Assembly (NCBI RefSeq): GCF_030272615.1
Contig: NC_081407.1
Span: forward strand, 152,723,048 to 152,787,047
DNA: 64,000 nt
Source: Cryptomeria japonica
Lineage: Eukaryota; Streptophyta; Pinopsida; Cupressales; Cupressaceae
Direction of reading: 5' to 3'
The translations under genes and the position numbers were made by a program. Positions 53,788 to 64,000 of the stretch are shown here, piece after piece (the first letter of the stretch is position 1; every line of letters starts with the position of its first letter). Under the pieces are notes generated by a model. It searched no databases, had not been told where the DNA came from, and saw only the letters and a list, made by a program, of their open reading frames with translations.

Positions 53788-54990
53788 TGGATTTCGATGG
53801 TCTTCAACATCAGCTTCTTTTTGCACTTGATGATCTTGATCAGTCCAAAGTTGTAGTCCAAGAATTGAAAGCGAATCTTAAGGATGCTGAGAACTTCATT
53901 CAGTTATTGAAGGAGCAACTGAATAAGTCCAAGGAATAGAGAAAATAACTTGTTGATCAACTAAAGGAGAAAGAAAGCCAAAGCATAGATGATGGTCTCT
54001 TGAATCAAGCTTTGTAGGAGAAAACAAAATAATGTGAGAAGCTTGCTAGAGATAATGCAGTCCAGAAAAATGAGATGGAATATATAGTAATGAGGTTGAC
54101 CAAGGAGATTGAGGGAAGGAAGAAGAATGAAGAGAACCTGAATCAGTCCTTGAAAGAAATATCTGATGAATGCTATAGAATCAATTATGAAAATGATCAA
54201 CTAAAGCTTGAATTGCAACAATCCAAAAATAATGAAGAAGAGCTTGAAAGGCAAATTATCATTCTTAGGGATTAACTTGCTACTGCAAATGTGTACAAGG
54301 AAAAGTTCAATAGTAGCTCAACTAAACTTAATGTGCTGCTCCAAAGGAAGAAGAATGAAGATGCCAAGTGAGGTCTTGGTTATGGGAAATGAGAAAGCTT
54401 CGGATTTGGTCAAAGCAATCCTAAGTCAGAACATCAAAAGAATAATGCTAAAAGGTCTTTGGTAAGGCAACCTAATACTCAAAAGTTCAATGGTAATTGT
54501 TTTATTTGCAATAAATTTGGTCATAAGGTTAGTCAATGCAAAAATAGGATGAATCAAAATGGTCCATCTTTCTTCGGTCAGTGTTTCAATTGCAACAAGT
54601 ATGGTCATCAATCAAATGAATGCAAAAGTATGACAAATAACTCTTTCAATAGAAGGAATGTTAGATGTTATGCTTGTGGTAGGTTTGGTCACATTGCTAA
54701 TCAGTGCAAATCTGAGGGGAAATCAAGTGAATTATAGGCCTAGATAGAGAAATATTGTATGTTATAATTGCAAGAATCCAGTCACATTGCAAAATCTTGT
54801 AGAAGCAAGAATGTGGACAGGAAGGGTCCCACAAAAAAGAACAAAAGTGTGCAGAAAGATGATAAGGGAAAATGAAAATTATTTATGGAGGAGATCAACA
54901 ATCAAATGAAGAAGACATGGGTGAAAAAGAGTGATGACAATGAAGGAAATGGATCTACACTTGAATCTAGTGCTGGAAATTACTCCAGGA
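53788..54990 (+). pseudogene. Copia-A gag with coiled coil and zinc knuckles
   Basis: From ATG at 53788 the reading is MDFDGLQHQLLFALDDLDQS, followed by a long coiled-coil-like K/E/Q/L-rich part (to about 54275) with stops at about 53937, 53946 and 54016. After further stops, three CCHC knuckles are clear: CFICNKFGHKVSQC, CFNCNKYGHQSNEC and CYACGRFGHIANQC (54497-54715), and a decayed fourth (SSHIAKSC) at about 54780. Such knuckles bind RNA in copia Gag. Normally a protease active site (DSG) should follow within 200 residues; none does. Confidence 0.8.
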
Positions 54991-55176
54991 ATTAGCTTAA
55001 GGCCTCTGGCCTAGGGGAGTTTTCAATAAAATCTCTTCCTCCCCTACCAGAAGTTGATGCCGAAATGTTGCAGATTATCAGTAGTTACATTGTTGTATTG
55101 CAGATCATCTGGAAGGATTTTCGGAAGTGTTTGAGTGAAATTGGAGATCCGTAAGATAATTCTTGTGAGCAGTTTG

Positions 55177-56610
55177 TGTTGGCATTTTGAGTTTATCGAC
55201 ATTTTGCATAGAGATTGCATTAATGATATGTTGTCATTGATGTCAATTGAACCGGTAAAAGGTATTCATGTTATTGCTGATATTGTTGTTTTTGATATTG
55301 GCTAGTAACTGGTAAGAAGAGAGTTGTAGATGATATTGTAACTAGTATGTAAAGTTTGTGAGTTGAACCGGTGTAAAGGGTCAAACCTTTCTATGTAATG
55401 TAACCAGTAAACCCTATCAGCTATTAAACACTAACCGATCAAGTTTGTTGGTTTATTATCTGATGAGTGGTAATGATGGAGACACATGTGATCATTGTAT
55501 GAGGATAAATTCAAATTGGTTTGGCACATTTGCTTATTGTCTAGGGAAGGAGAAAAGTGGATTGCATTTAATGCACAACGTGTGATGAGTTACAAAGTCC
55601 AATAGAGCGTTGATCATGGAGCGGTTGGAATTGTCTTGAAGAATCTAAGGAGATTGTCATGATTTCTAACGGTCAAGATTGAACCAACTTGTTTTATAAT
55701 CTCAATGATGAGAATTAGGTTTTTGTTGTGTTACCGACCTAATTGATTTGTATTTAAGGTTGATGAAGTTGTTTGTAAAGGTTGTTGGAAAGATTGGTAG
55801 AAAACTTGTTGAGTGTGTGGTTGCCCAACCAGTGAATGGATCTACACTTTGAGTGAAGGCAGATTGAAGCTTAGAAGGATTTGATCAAGCAAATGTAGTG
55901 CTACTCAGACAGATCAAGAAAACCTGTTGTTTTCTAACAATTACAGCAGAAGTAAAATCCCTTAACTAGGTAAGCTCTAACAAGATTGGTTACTTATTAA
56001 ATCCTCTAACAAGGTGGTCCATTAGCTTGGATTTTAAATCCTCTAGCGAGGTTACTCCTAACAGGGTATTGTGCTTCTAACAAGGCATATTTGTAAATCC
56101 CTTAACCGGGTGATTCCTAACCAGAATTAGTTCTTATCAAGACTTATTGTAAAGCTCTAACAGGCTTTGGCTTCTAACAGGGCGAACTTCAAAAGAGTTC
56201 AGATAGCTATCCTTGTGAGTCCCATCTCATCGTGGTTTTTACCTATTTGGGTTTTCCACCTATAAACATTTGTATCAAGTGGTGAATGCTTTTGTGGCTG
56301 TGATCTTATTTGTTGATTTGGTTAACTTTTGATAAGGCGTGTTAAGTAGAAGCATTGAGAGATGAATATGTTGAGTTAAGATTAAGCATTGTTGATGTTC
56401 ACAAGATTGAAGGTGTTTACTATTAAAAGTTGTCATAATAGTTAAACCAGTTAATGTCAAGTATTCCTAAGAATATTGATCTTGACCGAGATATGCTTAC
56501 TTTGTTTGATTGAGTTTGAGCTTGGGAACTTTGTATCAGTTTTTCAATATACAGATTCACCCCCCCTTCTTAGTATTCTATCGAATACTTATTCTTTCAT
56601 CATACCATCA
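55177..56610 (+). repeat. Solo LTR of the copia-D family
   Basis: Starts tgttggcattttgagtttat and ends ttctttcatcataccatca, 1434 bases, matching copia-D's fragmented LTR piece by piece. Flanks gtttg (55172-55176) and gtctg (56611-56615) form a 4-of-5 target duplication. No internal sequence is attached, as expected after LTR-LTR recombination. It carries ctaacaagg repeats (55970-56170) and accggt words near its start. Confidence 0.9.
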
Positions 56611-56860
56611 GTCTGTGATAACAGGGTGTCTGGAAGAGTTAGGGCAAGTGCATTTATTACATTAAAAAGTTAAAAGTGAGAATGGTAAAAGGCAACCTTT
56701 ACCTTTCATTTGTCACTTTGCATTCTGTAGGAGAGAGTAGAAGCAAGCTCTAGTGGAATATTTCTCAGTGATCAAAGTGTGAAGGCGATTTGGTGTGAAA
56801 ACCCTAAATCGGCGAAGTAAGGTATTTCTCTGTGAAGTTTGCTAATTTGATATCTATTTA

Positions 56861-57960
56861 ATGGATACATCTTTGGTAGTTGATATAACTAAGAGATCTT
56901 GGCCCAAGTTCAAGAAGCACCCATATAAATCAGTGGAAGATGATCTGCAAGGCGTATTTTCATCGATTCTAATGGTGTTCTTCATGTTGAACACATAAAT
57001 GCATACATTTATGAGAACATTGAAGAATTAGGAGGTTCCTGGTTGTTGAATCTATACACCAATCATATATTAGGAGAGGATTTCAAGATTAATCCTAGAT
57101 ACAATGCTTTGAGGGAAAATAAATTTGTGCATGTTGTTAGGTTTCCAGTGTTTGACAAAAATGAGTGGGTCTGGTATGTTCTGAGTCAAATTCATGATAA
57201 ATTCATGTGGTTGAACTAGTTGTTCAAGATCACAAACAATGTAATTAGAATTGTAACAGGTTTAAGCTCATTTGACGGTTTGCCCGCACTCCGATATGTG
57301 AAGAATCAGATGGTCATAGATGCAATTGGTTCCAAATTTGATAAAAGAGATGAAAATAAATGATATTGTTGAGTTAGATGTGAAATTTGCTTCAATAGTT
57401 ATCAGATACAAGGTTATTGACTCCAGCAGTGAAAATTCACTGTCCGGTACAACTATCTATGTTGCATATCAGATGATTAATGAGAACAAGGAGTATGATC
57501 TATGTGAGATACTTCAGAGCCAATTGATAGAGAATCTGACCACCATCAAGAAGGACAAGAAAAATACATTCAAATTTGGTACCTTGATCCTATGCATATT
57601 CTTCTACTTTATGAATGATGTTCTGGGTATTGATAAAATTCAATGGGCTAGTGATAGACTGGTGGCAGTCTAGATCAAACATCTTTTATATAGTATTGGA
57701 GATAGAAAGGCCCAAAGAAATACACTTTGGGGATACTTCAAGAACTTCCAGGGCATGATGCATGCTAGGGAAAGGATTCCTAAATCAACTGCGGAGAAAT
57801 ACAAAGATACAATATGTTTCATGGTAGAAATTGGTCAATGCCTTATGAAAGCAATTGAGCCTAGAACTGTATGGCTCATGCCTATGGGGTATGAGGTTGA
57901 TGAGTAGATATTGGAGGTTTATGCTCAACATTTGTTGAGTAAGCCTATTTATTCTTCAGA
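56861..57960 (+). pseudogene. Copia-A cargo ORF, N-terminal part
   Basis: The ATG at 56861 gives MDTSLVVDITKRSWPKFKKH. After a frameshift near 56970 comes HVEHINAYIYENIEELGGSW, then a stop after KFMWLN and another frameshift near 57330, then a 117-codon piece (57320-57673) ending FGTLILCIFFYFMNDVLGID and, past a stop, DRKAQRNTLWGYFKNFQGMM. The text is ordinary globular protein, not copia pol, with one strongly hydrophobic segment (LILCIFFYFM). Stops at 57218, 57671 and 57906. I do not recognise the family; the position matches the cargo region of non-autonomous plant LTR elements. Confidence 0.5.
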
Positions 57961-58025
57961 AGTAAGTTTTGGTACATTCATTGAGAAGGATTTGCAATTA
58001 CATAGGCAATTCAAGAAGCTGAAAA

Positions 58026-60035
58026 ATGGTAAGGAAAGTGAGAAAGGAGGTGGAGCAATATGCAGAGAGCATTGACATTACTACTGAGGTATTCAGAGAG
58101 GAAAGGAAGAGGAATATGCCAGATGTAGAGGAGCTAGTCAACGTTAAGAAAGCTAAGCCAAAAGCCTCCTCTGCAAAACCAAAGCAATCCAGGAGCTCTG
58201 CACCCTCCTTTGGTTCCCAAAAGCCAGTTAGTTTTGTGAAATCTGAAGCCAAATCATCTAGCAAAAGAGAGAAGAGGAAGAAAGATAAGGGCATAAGAGT
58301 ATATGTTACTATCAAGGATGATGAAGTTACTGATTCCAATGAGGCTGTGAAGGAGATAAAGTCCAAAGGCACCAAAGCATCAAAAGTCTCTAAGGACAAG
58401 CCCTTCGGTGGAGAGAGAGAAAGAAATAAGATGAAAATAGATCCATCTGGTATGTATGTTGAAAATGTTGAAAAATCTCTCACTGGCCAAGGTAATCTCA
58501 AGCCACTCTCTGAATGTTATGACAAATTTGATAAAGTCGGTCAGAGAACTTTAGAAGAAGCCACTATTAAGTACTTGAATTTATTCAATAGGTCTCTTGT
58601 TGAGATTATGTCTGTAATTCCTAAAAGCCTTTATGATGTATTAGAAATGAGAAGATTGAGTGCTAAGGAAGAAGATATCAGACTTAGAAAGAATGCCTTG
58701 GTAAATCTTTGTCCTGTGATTTTGGTGGAAGAGGTGAATAGAATTCTCAAAGAAACCAAGAGTGAGTTTAGAAGCAAGACCGGGATAAATAAGTTAATGA
58801 TTGGGGAGAGTGAGGATGTAATTAGAGAATCAAATAAGATTTTTTAAATCATTCCTACTAAGGAACAATTTTGATGTTGTCTCTGAAGAGGCTCCTGTTG
58901 GTGGTGAGTCATCTATTCTAGAAGCTCATGGAATGCAATCTAAAGATGAATAGGTTGAGGTGGATGTTCCTTCTATTTTGAAAGAGGGAGAGGTGAACAA
59001 AAGTGGCGAGGAATCATTGAAAGCAAATGCAGTTGAGGGTACTCAAAATCCTCTGGTAGAATCAACTAAGACATCTATGAAGAATGAAGCCCTACCTAGT
59101 GAAGATGCAGTGAAGGTGGTGGAAGTTAAGAATAAAATAGTCATGGAAGAAAGAGACACTGTAGAGGCATTGAAGGTATTTTTGGAGAGGACAAACATGA
59201 ACTAGATGATCTTGAGTTAGTCCAAGGGCCTATCGATTTGGCCACTCTTTCTCCCATCTAGAAATTGCAGCTAGCATCATTTCCTCAGACCAAAGTAAGG
59301 GAGGAGATGCTGAAGTCTCATATCGAGGATAGTGAGTTAATTACTCTTTTATTCGGTGTCCTAGAGAAGATCATGCCTTCATATGTTAAGGACACATCAG
59401 ATACTCCCTCTGGTCAGCTGAAAAGTTTGATAAATTTGGTGAGTACTCATTTTGAATCTCTTGAGAAGTCAACTGAGGTTAAGTTCCAAAATGAATTTGA
59501 TGCCAAGAAGTTTTGTTCATTGAAGAATATGATTGCAAATGATAGAATCTTATTAGGCACATGCATAGAGAGTATTCAAAATTCTTTATTAAAAGGAGGT
59601 AGTGTCTACAAGACATGCCTATTATTTTCTAATTTTGCTGAGGACATTGAGAAGCAAATAAAAGAGAATGAGAAGCTATTGATAGGTATATCCCAATCCT
59701 TTGATCCCTTGATTGTTTTAGTGGCCAGTCAAGAAGCTTAAGCCATTTCCTTGCTTGACAAGATCAAGAATATGATGCATAAAATGGATAGGATTGTTGG
59801 TAGAGTTGGTGAACTTTGGATCCTAATTGGTCCCAAATTGGAAACTTTACTCAGTTCTTTGAAGGAAGCCCAAACTGCAATGGCAACTAATGAGCCCTCA
59901 TACCTTCAGACAATAGAAATGCAAGTGTTTCTTTTCAGTGGGAAGATTTCAATTTTGGAGAGTCTCAAGAAAGGTTGGGATAGTGATTTGGTCTTATTGA
60001 AGAACATTTGTGTAGATGTATTTAAATATATGTAA
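58026..60035 (+). pseudogene. Copia-A cargo ORF, C-terminal part
   Basis: Four open pieces follow each other: 58026-58847 (273 codons; starts MVRKVRKEVEQYAESIDITT, then a K/S-rich basic linker and a segment around LNLFNRSLVEIMSVIPKSLY), 58960-59205, 59265-59741 (with EKIMPSYVKDTSDTPSGQLK) and 59751-60035 (helical, ending LKNICVDVFKYM). Single stops or short frame shifts join them, so they look like one ancestral protein of some 650 codons, or about 1000 with the N-terminal part. Helix- and charge-rich, no catalytic motif seen. The stop at 60033 is followed by 250 bases of 3' untranslated sequence and the polypurine tract. Confidence 0.5.
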
Positions 60036-60279
60036 GTTAGGAGAGTTTGTTTGTATATATGCAGTCTGTTCATAGGAATTTTATATGAATTTTGGCATTC
60101 GGATCCCTACTTTTTCCATTGATGTCAAAGGGAGGGAGTAGGGTAGTGAAAAATGCTATAACCATCCTAGGGGGAGCTTTTAGAGTTTTAGAATTTTGAG
60201 GTTTTGAGTTTTGTAGTGTGTTCAAATGTTGGTGCTAATTCTGACATAGTCATTTTTCACTAAGTGTTGCCATCAATGC

Positions 60280-60292
60280 CAAAGGGGGAGAT
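60280..60292 (+). promoter_or_regulatory. Copia-A polypurine tract
   Basis: The tract caaagggggagat directly precedes the 3' LTR start tgttagcaag at 60293. The same word precedes the LTR of copia-B on the other strand (62438-62450). Confidence 0.85.
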
Positions 60293-61363
60293 TGTTAGCA
60301 AGAGACACTGCATAGGTTATCTAGTGTTATCATTGATGGCAACCCAAGTCAATGATTGCATCTGTATTGTTGTATGTGATCCTACTAGAACTCAGATTCA
60401 AGATTGATTTAAGTTCGACAAGCTAGAAGAGAGTATTTGATAGTGTTGTGCATTTTGGTTGATACATCTTTTCTGGTTATCATCTTGTGTGGCGAAATTG
60501 GTTGTAAGTTGATAGCCTACAATGACGATTAGTGTTCGAGTTAGAAGCTCTGGTATATCGATTTTTAGTTTATCAGTGCAAGGCAGTCAACTTGTGTGGA
60601 TAATCCTTATGAGGATTATGTGGATCAATTTTGGTGATTATTTTTGTGGTCTAGGTGTTTATTCTAATGGTTGTGGTAGCGTGTGGACATTTTTTTGGTC
60701 CACATTGGTATTTGAGTTCAGATTGAGCCGACAGTATGCACAAGTTTCATAATATGCTAAGTGTTATTGAAACCGACATGTGGCTGATCTAATATCTTGT
60801 TGCAGATATATATAAGTGATGTATTTTATCATTTTAGTGTGTGTGGTGAATGTGAAAAGGTGTTGGTGATCAATTGTGCACAGTTGCATGTGTGAAAATT
60901 AGAGATTTATGCTCTGGATTAGAGTAGAACAGTGGAACAAAGCAATATAAGGTATAATATGAAAAGTTTGTGTAATTTGCTTAATCGAAACTATAATCAA
61001 GCATTTGTAGATGTTATTATTTAGTTCATGTACTTCAGTAATATTATGTAACTCATTTGTAGATAGTGAGCCTCTCTTTTGAGCAGCGAGCTCTAGGCGG
61101 TGTGCCTGAATGCATGTGCATTCCATTTAAAAACTTTATATTTCATTATACTCATCTTGTGGGTCTCATCCCCACCGCAGTTTTTCCCTTGACTGGGTTT
61201 TCCACGTATACAATCCTAGTGTTATGGTGTTCAGGTTGCTTGTGTTTTGTTCTTGCATATTTGTTTTGATTAAGTGCATTAAGTCATTGAATGAATAGAT
61301 TAACAAAGTTAAAATTTGCAGAACACCGATTCACCCCCTTCTCAGTGTTCCTTGATTCCAACA
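60293..61363 (+). repeat. Copia-A 3' LTR
   Basis: From tgttagcaagagacactgca to cttgattccaaca, 1071 bases, aligned over its length with the 5' LTR but with scattered base changes and a missing block near 60495 (the 5' copy has extra text around 52820-52850). Confidence 0.9.
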
Positions 61364-61374
61364 ATTTGTCCCTA

Positions 61375-62437
61375 TGTTAGGTCCTGAAGACAACTAAGAG
61401 GGGGGGGGTGTGAATCAGTTGTCAAATAAATTTAAACAAAAACAACTTAATCAACTTAATGTTTAGTACCGGTAAACTAGTCTAATATGCCGGTAGACAG
61501 TTTTAACGGTTAATTCCAATACCGGTAAGGATTAATGCATGAAACAAAAGGACAAAGTTATCCACAACACATAACACCAATATTTGTACGTGGAAACCTT
61601 GTAAGGGGAAAAACCACGGTGGGAAACCTTACCCACAATCAGATGATACTATTGCAGATAGTAAGTGTATACAAATGGGGTCTGCACATGCAGAAAGGCC
61701 AAGCGCCTAGAGCTCACAGCTCAAACACAAAATGGGAGTCACATTGACTACAATTGGATGGTTAAATCCAATAAGAATGTATTGCTCAAAATAGCATCTT
61801 CATATGTTGGATTCAATACCGGTGTAGTTCTGATTGTCTTCACAAAAACCCTCCTTCAATCTTCAAATGATGTTTGTATGTATAGCTCTTCTTATTCTCG
61901 CATATGCCTTCACACAATCCTTTTTCACATTCCACACTTGATCTTACAAATAAGATGTTACATTTATACCATAACCTAGGACCAATTTTAGTAGGTCGGC
62001 TCTACAAGATATATTACAATAAAATCATTTTATAAACAAAACAATATCCGATGCAATAACTGATTCAACATGTCGACTCAATGCATTTACAACAATAATA
62101 AGTCATCTCCATAGCATGCCATGCTGATCTGGAAAAGATAAACCTGCCAATGTAACCTGGACCTATTTGCCGGTAACAACAAATATGTAAATACGAATAT
62201 GCCAATTAACAAAACTCCAAGACAAGGTTTCCACACGATGTCTTCAACATAACCAAGTGTTTTCCATGCCCTTCCAAGTGCCGGTGATCATCATATCGTA
62301 CCGGTGTACCAGATACTGGTGACTGTGCATAAGTCACTTGCTTGTCGGTGAATATTGTTGATTCCCCAAAATGCGAAAGTTGATAAGTGTTTAGTAGGTG
62401 TTGACATCAATGACAAAACCATACCAAAATACCAATA
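61375..62437 (-). repeat. Copia-B 3' LTR
   Basis: In element sense it starts tattggtattttggtatggt (expected TG) just after the polypurine tract and ends cttcaggacctaaca at 61375, about 1063 bases. It contains many accggt words (for example 61478, 61520, 61829, 62299) and the gattcaca-C-run near its end. Confidence 0.85.
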
Positions 62438-62450
62438 ATCTCCCCCTTTG
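62438..62450 (-). promoter_or_regulatory. Copia-B polypurine tract
   Basis: Element-sense caaagggggagat lies directly before the LTR start. It is identical to the tract of copia-A. Confidence 0.85.
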
Positions 62451-62681
62451 GCATTGATGGAAACACAAGATGGAAAAACCATTAAAGTGCCAAAATAGAA
62501 ATGCCAAATACCAAAAACCAACAATCTCCCAAAAAGAGATCATAACCAGAAATCAAATAATACAGATACAGAGAGTAATAATCTCTCCCAAATAACAATC
62601 TCTCCCCCTAGGAGCAACATGTGTTTTCCTTGTGTTTTTCCATACCGATCTCTCCCCCTTTGACATCAAGTGCCAAAGTTA

Positions 62682-63955
62682 TTACCAAGCCAAGTTCATA
62701 TACAAAATACCAATCAATTTAATATACCAACTACTCCCCCTGAGAAGTACCTTCCTTATCAAAGTCGGAGTAAAAGATTTCTCTGTTAATTCTATCGGTT
62801 GATGACAAACATCAACTTCCCAAGTCTCTACCAGTGGGGGTATGACCCCAAGATGGTCTTCGAGATATTCAAAAGTCTCCTTAGGTAGAGGTTTAGTGAA
62901 GATATCTGCAATCTGCTCTTTAGTATTCACATAAACCAGTTTTATTTCCTTGGCTTCAACATTTTCCCTTAGAAAATTCAGTTTGATAGAAACATGTTTG
63001 GTTTTAGAATGTAATATTGGATTCTTAGACATATCAATTGCTACAGTGTTATCACAATAGATAGTAATAGGTTCCTTGCATTTTACCTTTATGTCTTTCA
63101 ACATTTGCTTAAGCCATAGTACCTGTGTACAGTTAGTTGCTGCTGCAACATATTCTGATTCTGCTGTTGATAAAGATGTACAACTTTGTTTCTTACTGAA
63201 CCAAGAAACTAGTCTGTTTCCAAGAAAGAATGCTCTGTCAGTGGTGCTTTTTCTATCATCCACATCTCCTGCCCAATTTGCATCTGTGTATGCACATAAT
63301 TCAAAATTTTCATCTCTAGGATACCATAATCCAAGATTTATAGTGCCTTGTAAGTACCGGAAAATCCTTTTTACTGCTGATTCATGATTTTCTCTAGGAT
63401 TACTCTGAAATCTTGAGACAATACATACTGTATTCATAATATTAGGTCTGGTTTGTGTCAAATACAGTAAACCTCCTATCATAGATTTGTATCTAGTTGG
63501 ATTTACAGGTGTAGATTCATCCCTTAGTGATAGTTTGTCATTTGTAGTCATAGGTGTGCTTACCGGTTTAGAGTTCTCCATCCCAAATTTCTTTAGTAGC
63601 TCTTTTAAGTACTTGGATTGACTCAAGAATATACCTTCATCAGTCTGTGAAATCTACAATCCTAAAATGAATTGTATTTCTCCAATCATAGACATTTCAA
63701 ATTCTTGCTGCATTTAATAGAAAATTCTTTACATAATCCATCTTCTCCTCCAAAGATTATATCATCAACAAAAACTTCTATAACCAAGATTTTATCATTA
63801 GTCACTTTATAGTATAAGTTGTTGTTAGCATTACCTTTAGAAAAACCAATCTTTAAAAGATACTTATCCAATCTTGCATACCAAGCTCTTGGAGCTTGCT
63901 TTAATCCATACAAAGCTTTCCTTAACCTATAGGCCATATCTTTGTCATCTGTCAA
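62682..63955 (-). pseudogene. Copia-B reverse transcriptase C-terminus and RNase H
   Basis: At 63686-63955 the RT text reads LRKALYGLKQAPRAWYARLD and VIEVFVDDIIFGGED (catalytic D-D). After a frameshift the 314-codon stretch 62682-63626 gives SQSKYLKELLKKFGMENSKP, then RNase H: CAYTDANWAGDVDDRKSTTD (first Asp), TSLSTAESEYVAAATNC (Glu) and ITIYCDNTVAIDMSKNP (Asp), ending IADIFTKPLPKETFEYLEDH. RNase H is uninterrupted for its full length, so copia-B looks younger than its neighbours; the frameshift near 63660 inactivates RT. Confidence 0.9.
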
Positions 63956-64000
63956 AGAAAATCCATCAGGTTGTTCAATGTAAACTTCCTCTTCAAGATC

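Larger units (their letters stand above)
52606..61363 (+). mobile_element. Copia-type element copia-A with gag and non-pol cargo, no pol seen
   Basis: 5' LTR 52606-53718, tRNA-Met primer-binding site, coiled-coil and zinc-knuckle gag (53790-54970), a foreign solo LTR (55177-56610), a long cluster of ORF pieces (56861-60035), polypurine tract and 3' LTR (60293-61363). The flanks attta (52601) and atttg (61364) form a 4-of-5 target duplication. No protease, integrase or RT motif was found in any frame between the LTRs, so the element is non-autonomous. Confidence 0.8.
61375..64000 (-). mobile_element. Copia element copia-B, continues past the window
   Basis: In minus orientation this is the 3' end of the element: pol C-terminus (62682-64000), polypurine tract and 3' LTR (61375-62437). 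Pol is closely related to copia-D. It was inserted into gypsy-3 gag 11 bases from the end of copia-A and in the opposite direction. The 5' half and second LTR must lie to the right of the window. Confidence 0.9.

Noticed and set aside
1-64000. Host protein-coding, rRNA or tRNA genes
   Set aside because: Every sizeable open frame in a sensible strand belongs to a mobile element or is low complexity; no tRNA-like or rRNA-like stretch was recognised by eye.

Overview
This window looks like repeat-dense nuclear DNA from a plant with a large genome. The evidence is plant-type Ty1/copia, Ty3/gypsy (Tat-like) and L1-type LINE sequences, a plant-mobile-domain fragment, and AT-rich DNA with introns and host genes apparently absent. 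A conifer or other gymnosperm fits the old, nested, mostly intact-length elements, but that is inference. I found no convincing single-copy host gene, no rRNA or tRNA gene, and no bacterial or organellar segment. Nearly every coding region carries several in-frame stops or frameshifts, so CDS-like entries are given as pseudogenes unless stated.

Layout. 1-2 kb: a degenerate plant-mobile-domain fragment (+) and AT-rich repeats. 2-9.46 kb: gypsy-1 (minus), with 5' LTR, primer-binding site, long leader with motif arrays, gag and protease, but almost all of pol deleted. 9.46-14.08 kb: copia-like LTR pieces (+), one with a GC-rich TTCG array. 14.09-20.69 kb: an L1-type LINE (minus) with endonuclease, reverse transcriptase, zinc-finger and RNase H regions, plus an unexplained ORF 3' of RNase H. 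20.69-41.26 kb: copia-D (minus). Its 5' LTR is cut into three pieces by two later insertions: copia-C (25687-32680, full length, perfect 5-bp target duplication gttaa) and gypsy-2 (33001 to about 40789). Gypsy-2 has no recognisable pol but carries a long ORF broken by one TGA. 41.26-47.29 kb: gypsy-4 (minus), a Tat-type element with two RNase H regions, into which copia-D inserted. 48.15-52.6 kb: gypsy-3 (+), with LTR, leader array and gag start. Its gag is broken at 52605 by copia-A (52606-61363). Copia-A carries a zinc-knuckle gag and a long non-pol ORF cluster, and itself holds a solo LTR of the copia-D family (55177-56610). Eleven bases after copia-A, copia-B (minus, 61375 to beyond the window) begins.

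Order of events read from the nesting: gypsy-4, then copia-D, then copia-C and gypsy-2; and gypsy-3, then copia-A and copia-B, with the solo LTR inside copia-A. The elements do not act as an operon. Each complete one would supply its own Gag, protease, integrase and reverse transcriptase, while copia-A and gypsy-2 look non-autonomous and would depend on proteins from relatives.

The least explained structures are: motif arrays at matching places in the leaders of gypsy-1 and gypsy-3; a three-part conserved leader block in gypsy-1, -2 and -3; a ladder of perfect AT hairpins in gypsy-1's LTR; the gypsy-2 long ORF; the copia-A cargo ORFs; and the LINE 3' ORF.
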